A stretch of DNA of 64,000 nt, from NCBI RefSeq assembly GCF_041270065.1, contig NZ_CP065958.1, positions 124,001 to 188,000 of the forward strand. Direction: 5' to 3'. The first letter of the stretch is position 1. Each line of letters opens with the position of its first letter. The DNA comes from Streptomyces fradiae (GTDB lineage: Bacteria > Actinomycetota > Actinomycetes > Streptomycetales > Streptomycetaceae). Positions 60,944-64,000 of the stretch are shown here, piece after piece. The translations under genes were made by a program, and so were the position numbers. The notes below the pieces were generated by a model. It ran no database searches. It worked only from the letters and a program-made list of their open reading frames with translations, and was not told the origin of the DNA.

Positions 60944-62389
60944 ATGACCGCGTCCGAAACCCGGCCGCTGACCGCCGTCCGCCGATTCCCGTCCGACTTC
61001 CTGTGGGGCGCGGCCACCGCCGCGTACCAGATCGAGGGGGCGGCGGCCGAGGACGGCCGGACGCCGTCCATCTGGGACACCTTCTCGCACACCCCCGGGA
61101 AGGTCTTCGAGGGCCACACGGGCGATGTCGCCGTGGACCACTACCACCGCTTCCGCGACGACGTCCGGCTGATGTCCGAGCTCGGTCTGAACGCGTACCG
61201 CTTCTCGGTGTCGTGGTCGCGGGTGCAGCCGACCGGGCGCGGCCCGGCGGTGCAGAAGGGTCTGGACTTCTACCGGCGGCTGGTCGACGAGCTGCTCGAC
61301 GCCGGCATCGAGCCGGCCCTGACCCTCTACCACTGGGACCTGCCGCAGGAGCTGGAGGACGCGGGCGGCTGGCCCGAGCGGTCGACGGCGGAGCGGTTCG
61401 CGGCGTACGCGACGCTGGTCGCCGACGCGCTCGGCGACCGGGTGACCCGCTGGACCACCCTGAACGAGCCGTGGTGCAGCGCCTTCCTGGGGTACGGCTC
61501 CGGGGTGCACGCGCCGGGCCGCACCGACCCGGTGGCCTCGCTGCGCGCCGCGCACCACCTCAACCTGGGCCACGGGCTCGCGGTGCAGGCGCTGCGCTCG
61601 ACGCTGCCGGCGGGGGCGAAGCTGGCGGTCTCGCTCAATCTGCACGAGGTGCGCCCGCTGACCGGCTCCGCCGCGGACCGCGAGGCGGCCCGCCGGATCG
61701 ACACCGTCGGCAACGAGGTGTGGCTGGGCCCGATGCTGGAGGGCCGCTACCCCGAGGAGCTGTTCGCGGACACCGCGCACCTGACGGACTGGAGTTTCGT
61801 ACGGCCCGGGGACGAGGCGACGGCCGGGCAGCGGCTCGACTGGCTGGGCATCAACTACTACACGCCGACAGTGGTCTCGAAGGTCGCCGAGGGCGAGGAG
61901 AAGCCACAGGACGACGGGCACGGCGCCAGCGCCTTCTCGCCGTGGCCGGGCGCGGACGACGTGGCCTTCCACCAGGCGGACGGGCCGCGCACGGCGATGG
62001 GCTGGCCGGTGGACCCGTCGGGTCTGACGGACCTGCTGACCCGGGTCGCGGCCCGCTATCCGGACCTGCCGCTGGTGGTGAGCGAGAACGGCGCGGCGTA
62101 CGAGGACGTGGTCGGCGCGGACGGTTCGGTGCACGACCCGGAGCGGACCGCCTATGTGCACGCGCACCTGGAGGCGGTGCACCGGGCGGTCGAGGCGGGC
62201 GCGCCGGTGCACGGCTACTTCCTGTGGTCGCTGCTCGACAACTTCGAGTGGGCGTACGGCTATGCGAAGCGGTTCGGCGCGGTGCACGTGGACTACGCCA
62301 CGCAGGTGCGCACGCCGAAGTCGAGCGCCCGCTGGTACGCGGAGGTGGCGCGGTCGGGCGAGCTGCACGCCCCGGGGGCGGAGGCCTGA
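60944..62389 (+). CDS. bglC: Beta-glucosidase, GH1
   Basis: A 481-residue intracellular GH1 enzyme without signal peptide. It has [20 protein letters not shown] at the N-terminus. The acid/base Glu lies in [14 protein letters not shown], the nucleophile in [34 protein letters not shown] is the C-terminal hallmark. It splits imported cellobiose and cellotriose to glucose and thereby removes the CebR inducer. It is the last gene of the ceb operon. Confidence 0.95.
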   Translation: MTASETRPLTAVRRFPSDFLWGAATAAYQIEGAAAEDGRTPSIWDTFSHTPGKVFEGHTGDVAVDHYHRFRDDVRLMSELGLNAYRFSVSWSRVQPTGRGPAVQKGLDFYRRLVDELLDAGIEPALTLYHWDLPQELEDAGGWPERSTAERFAAYATLVADALGDRVTRWTTLNEPWCSAFLGYGSGVHAPGRTDPVASLRAAHHLNLGHGLAVQALRSTLPAGAKLAVSLNLHEVRPLTGSAADREAARRIDTVGNEVWLGPMLEGRYPEELFADTAHLTDWSFVRPGDEATAGQRLDWLGINYYTPTVVSKVAEGEEKPQDDGHGASAFSPWPGADDVAFHQADGPRTAMGWPVDPSGLTDLLTRVAARYPDLPLVVSENGAAYEDVVGADGSVHDPERTAYVHAHLEAVHRAVEAGAPVHGYFLWSLLDNFEWAYGYAKRFGAVHVDYATQVRTPKSSARWYAEVARSGELHAPGAEA

Positions 62390-62491
62390 GCGGTCGTTCG
62401 AACGGACGCTTGAGCGAAGATCGTGAAGAGGTACGGTTTCCGGGCGGTCCGCCGACCGGGAACCGTACCGTCACGGAGGAAGTGCACGCGT

Positions 62492-63139
62492 ATGTCTGTG
62501 ATCCACAGGACGACCATGGCGCCGACCAAGCTGAAGCTGCTCACGGCCTGGCTGCCGACCCGCCCCTGGTACCGGGGCGGCGCGGAGGCGGTGCCCGAGC
62601 TCGCGAAGGCCGGCGGCTTCCGGCTCGACGACCCGGAGGGCGAGGTGGGCATCGAGTTCATGGTGGTCACGGACTCCGCCGGGGACGAGGTCCACGCGTA
62701 TCTGGCGGCGATGACCTACCGCGCGGCGCCGCTCGCGGGCGCCGAGCACGCGCTGATCGGCACGACGGAGCACGGGGTGCTCGGCACCCGCTGGATCTAC
62801 GACGGCGCCCATGACCCGGTCCTGCTCGGCGAGTTGGCCGCGCTGCTGGAGGGCCGTGCGGTCCCGCAGGCGCAGAGCGTGTCGGACACCACGGACCCGA
62901 CCGTCGAGGCCTCCTTCGACGGGCCGGCGGGCACGTGGGACGCGACGGCCGCGCCGGTCGTGGAGGAGGGCGCGTACGGCACGGACGTACGGCTCGGGGC
63001 GGGCGCGCCGCCGCTGCGCCTGGCCCGGGTGCTCGACGAGAAGGCGGCCGGCCCGCGCGGCCATGTGGTCACCGGCTGGTCGCTGCCGGACGGCGAGGCG
63101 CGCCGCGGGGCGTACCTCCTGGTGCTCGACCCTTCCTGA
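62492..63139 (+). CDS. Maltokinase N-terminal cap-like protein
   Basis: A 215-residue protein resembling the N-terminal cap domain of maltokinases and CG0192-type proteins: KLLTAWLPTRPWYRG at the start, then a small beta-rich fold (EVGIEFMVVTDSAGDEVHAYLAAMTYRAAPL, with the tract interrupted by Gly/Asp turns) and HGVLGTRWIYDGAHDPV. The kinase domain itself is missing. Function unknown; it might bind a sugar phosphate or a partner kinase. GGAGGAAG precedes the ATG at 62492, but the in-frame ATG at 62516 (MAPTKLKLL) also has AGGA before it. It stands alone after bglC. Confidence 0.7.
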   Translation: MSVIHRTTMAPTKLKLLTAWLPTRPWYRGGAEAVPELAKAGGFRLDDPEGEVGIEFMVVTDSAGDEVHAYLAAMTYRAAPLAGAEHALIGTTEHGVLGTRWIYDGAHDPVLLGELAALLEGRAVPQAQSVSDTTDPTVEASFDGPAGTWDATAAPVVEEGAYGTDVRLGAGAPPLRLARVLDEKAAGPRGHVVTGWSLPDGEARRGAYLLVLDPS

Positions 63140-63164
63140 GGGCTTGAGGGTCTGAGGGGCCGCC

Positions 63165-64000
63165 TCAGAAGACGGACAGGCCGGTGATGGTGGTGAACCG
63201 GTCGAGGGCGGTGACGCCCGCGACCGAGTTCCCCCGCTCGTCCAGGCCGGGGCTCCACACGCACAGGGTGCAGCGCCCGGGGACGACGGCGATGATGCCG
63301 CCGCCGACGCCGCTCTTGCCGGGAAGTCCGACCCGGTAGGCGAAGTCGCCGGCGGCGTCGTACGTCCCGCAGGTCAGCATCACCGAGTTGACCTGCTTGG
63401 CCTGGCTGCGGGTGAGCAGCCGGGAGCCGTCGGCGCGGATGCCGTGCCGGGCGAGGAAGCCGGTGGCGAGGGCGAGGTCGGCGCAGGAGGCCTCGACGGA
63501 GCACTGGCGGAAGTACTCGCGCAGCAGGGTGGGCACGGGGTTGGCGATGTTGTCGTACGAGGCCATGAAATGCGCGAGGGCGGCGTTGCGGTCGCCGTGC
63601 GCGGTCTCGGAGGCGGCGACGTCGCGGTCGAAGTCGAGGTCCTGGTTGCCGCTCTCGGCACGCAGGAAGTCGAGCAGGACGCCGGAGGCGTCGCCGGTGA
63701 TGCGGTGCAGCTGGTCGGTGACGACGAGGGCGCCGGCGTTGATGAACGGGTTGCGCGGGATGCCGTTCTCGTACTCCAGCTGGACCAGCGAGTTGAACGG
63801 GTTGCCGGAGGGTTCGCGGCCGACGTGGTCCCAGAGCGCCTCGCCCTTGCGGGCGAGAGCGAGCGCGAGGGTGAAGACCTTGGTCACGGACTGGGTGGAG
63901 AAGGGCCGCTGCCAGTCGCCGACGCCGTACACCGTGCCGTCGAGTTCGGCGACCGCCATGCCGAAGCTGCCGGGGTCGCCGGAGGCGAGTGCGGGGATGT
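63165..64000 (-). CDS. glsA: Glutaminase (partial, N-terminus beyond the window)
   Basis: The C-terminal 277 residues of a serine-dependent glutaminase. The reading frame continues past 64000 as IPALASGDPGSFGMAVAELDG. The SxxK-type catalytic pair is in RPFSTQSVTKVF. GIPRNPFINAGALVVTDQL, the AHGDRNAALAHFMAS region and GLPGKSGVGGGIIAVVPG are further marks. It hydrolyses glutamine to glutamate and ammonia in the cytoplasm. Only about 30 N-terminal residues should be missing. It converges with the cap-like gene. Confidence 0.93.
   Translation of the reverse strand, partial: IPALASGDPGSFGMAVAELDGTVYGVGDWQRPFSTQSVTKVFTLALALARKGEALWDHVGREPSGNPFNSLVQLEYENGIPRNPFINAGALVVTDQLHRITGDASGVLLDFLRAESGNQDLDFDRDVAASETAHGDRNAALAHFMASYDNIANPVPTLLREYFRQCSVEASCADLALATGFLARHGIRADGSRLLTRSQAKQVNSVMLTCGTYDAAGDFAYRVGLPGKSGVGGGIIAVVPGRCTLCVWSPGLDERGNSVAGVTALDRFTTITGLSVF

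Noticed and set aside
58799..62368. A 1189-codon reverse frame across cebF, cebG and bglC
   Set aside because: The opposite strand encodes three clear proteins; the reverse product is low-complexity.
1..64000. Mobile elements, integrase, attachment sites, tRNA or rRNA genes
   Set aside because: No transposase, integrase, long terminal inverted repeat or tRNA-like cloverleaf was seen on reading both strands.

Overview
The window is chromosomal DNA of very high G+C content with strong third-position G/C bias, ATG/GTG starts, many ATGA/GTGA start-stop overlaps and purine-rich ribosome binding sites. Together with the gene content (CebR-controlled cellulose utilisation, LutABC, a beta-ketoadipate operon with fused pcaL, RtcB/archease, LppU-like proteins) this points to Streptomyces or a close relative. 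No tRNA, rRNA, insertion sequence, prophage or CRISPR array was seen; the whole window looks like ordinary chromosome rich in catabolic genes.

Layout. (1) 1-10,544 is a mixed region: the start of a secreted protein, a YrdB-like membrane protein, a chloramphenicol-efflux-like MFS pump, an LppU-like membrane-anchored protein, a dapA-like gene divergent from a LysR gene, a methyltransferase and an APH-like kinase, a DUF5997 gene divergent from an HTH-less LysR effector-domain protein, and a 14-TM-type MFS exporter divergent from its MarR gene. (2) 10,609-13,438 is lutABC (L-lactate oxidation). (3) 13,466-15,012 is an NmrA-type oxidoreductase divergent from a TetR gene whose start codon lies in a palindrome. 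(4) 15,070-24,211 is a 4-hydroxybenzoate/protocatechuate block: pobA, a double-length tandem IclR regulator, the operon pcaIJHGBL and a pcaV-like MarR gene. No pcaF thiolase is present. (5) 24,274-27,074 is the divergent xylB/xylA pair. (6) 27,188-28,974 is a lipoprotein and membrane-protein pair of unknown function.

(7) 29,109-43,998 is a pectin and hemicellulose-side-chain locus on one strand. It holds a GntR regulator, a DHDPS-family enzyme, an IlvD/EDD sugar-acid dehydratase, two ABC permeases, a Gfo/Idh oxidoreductase, a DUF6807 (PmoA-like) protein, a cytoplasmic GH43, a sugar-binding lipoprotein, and four exported enzymes: a CE12-type esterase, a PL1 pectate lyase, a CE8 pectin methylesterase and a PL9-like lyase. 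The secreted enzymes would de-esterify and cut pectin, the importer would take up fragments, and GH43, the oxidoreductase, IlvD and DHDPS would process them. (8) 43,958-48,477 is a nucleic-acid repair island: DEDDh exonuclease, RtcB, PolX and archease.

(9) 48,574-62,389 is a cellulose locus: GH48, GH5 and GH6 cellulases, each with a CBM2, then a small hydrolase, cebR, cebEFG and bglC. Palindromes matching TGGGAGCGCTCCCA lie before the cellulases, twice between cebR and cebE, and (one mismatch) on the bglC ribosome binding site. No ABC ATPase is encoded here, so both importers must borrow one encoded elsewhere (MsiK in known Streptomyces). (10) The window ends with a maltokinase-cap-like protein and a partial glutaminase gene.

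The most unusual items are the DUF5997 / HTH-less LysR divergent pair (DUF5997 has an exact 50-residue-offset internal duplication), the G-poor C-rich tracts at the internal junctions of the pectin operon, the RtcB-PolX-archease-exonuclease island, the tandem IclR regulator with its 10-bp inverted repeat, and a leader hairpin with a possible tiny ORF upstream of the hydrolase at 55,291.
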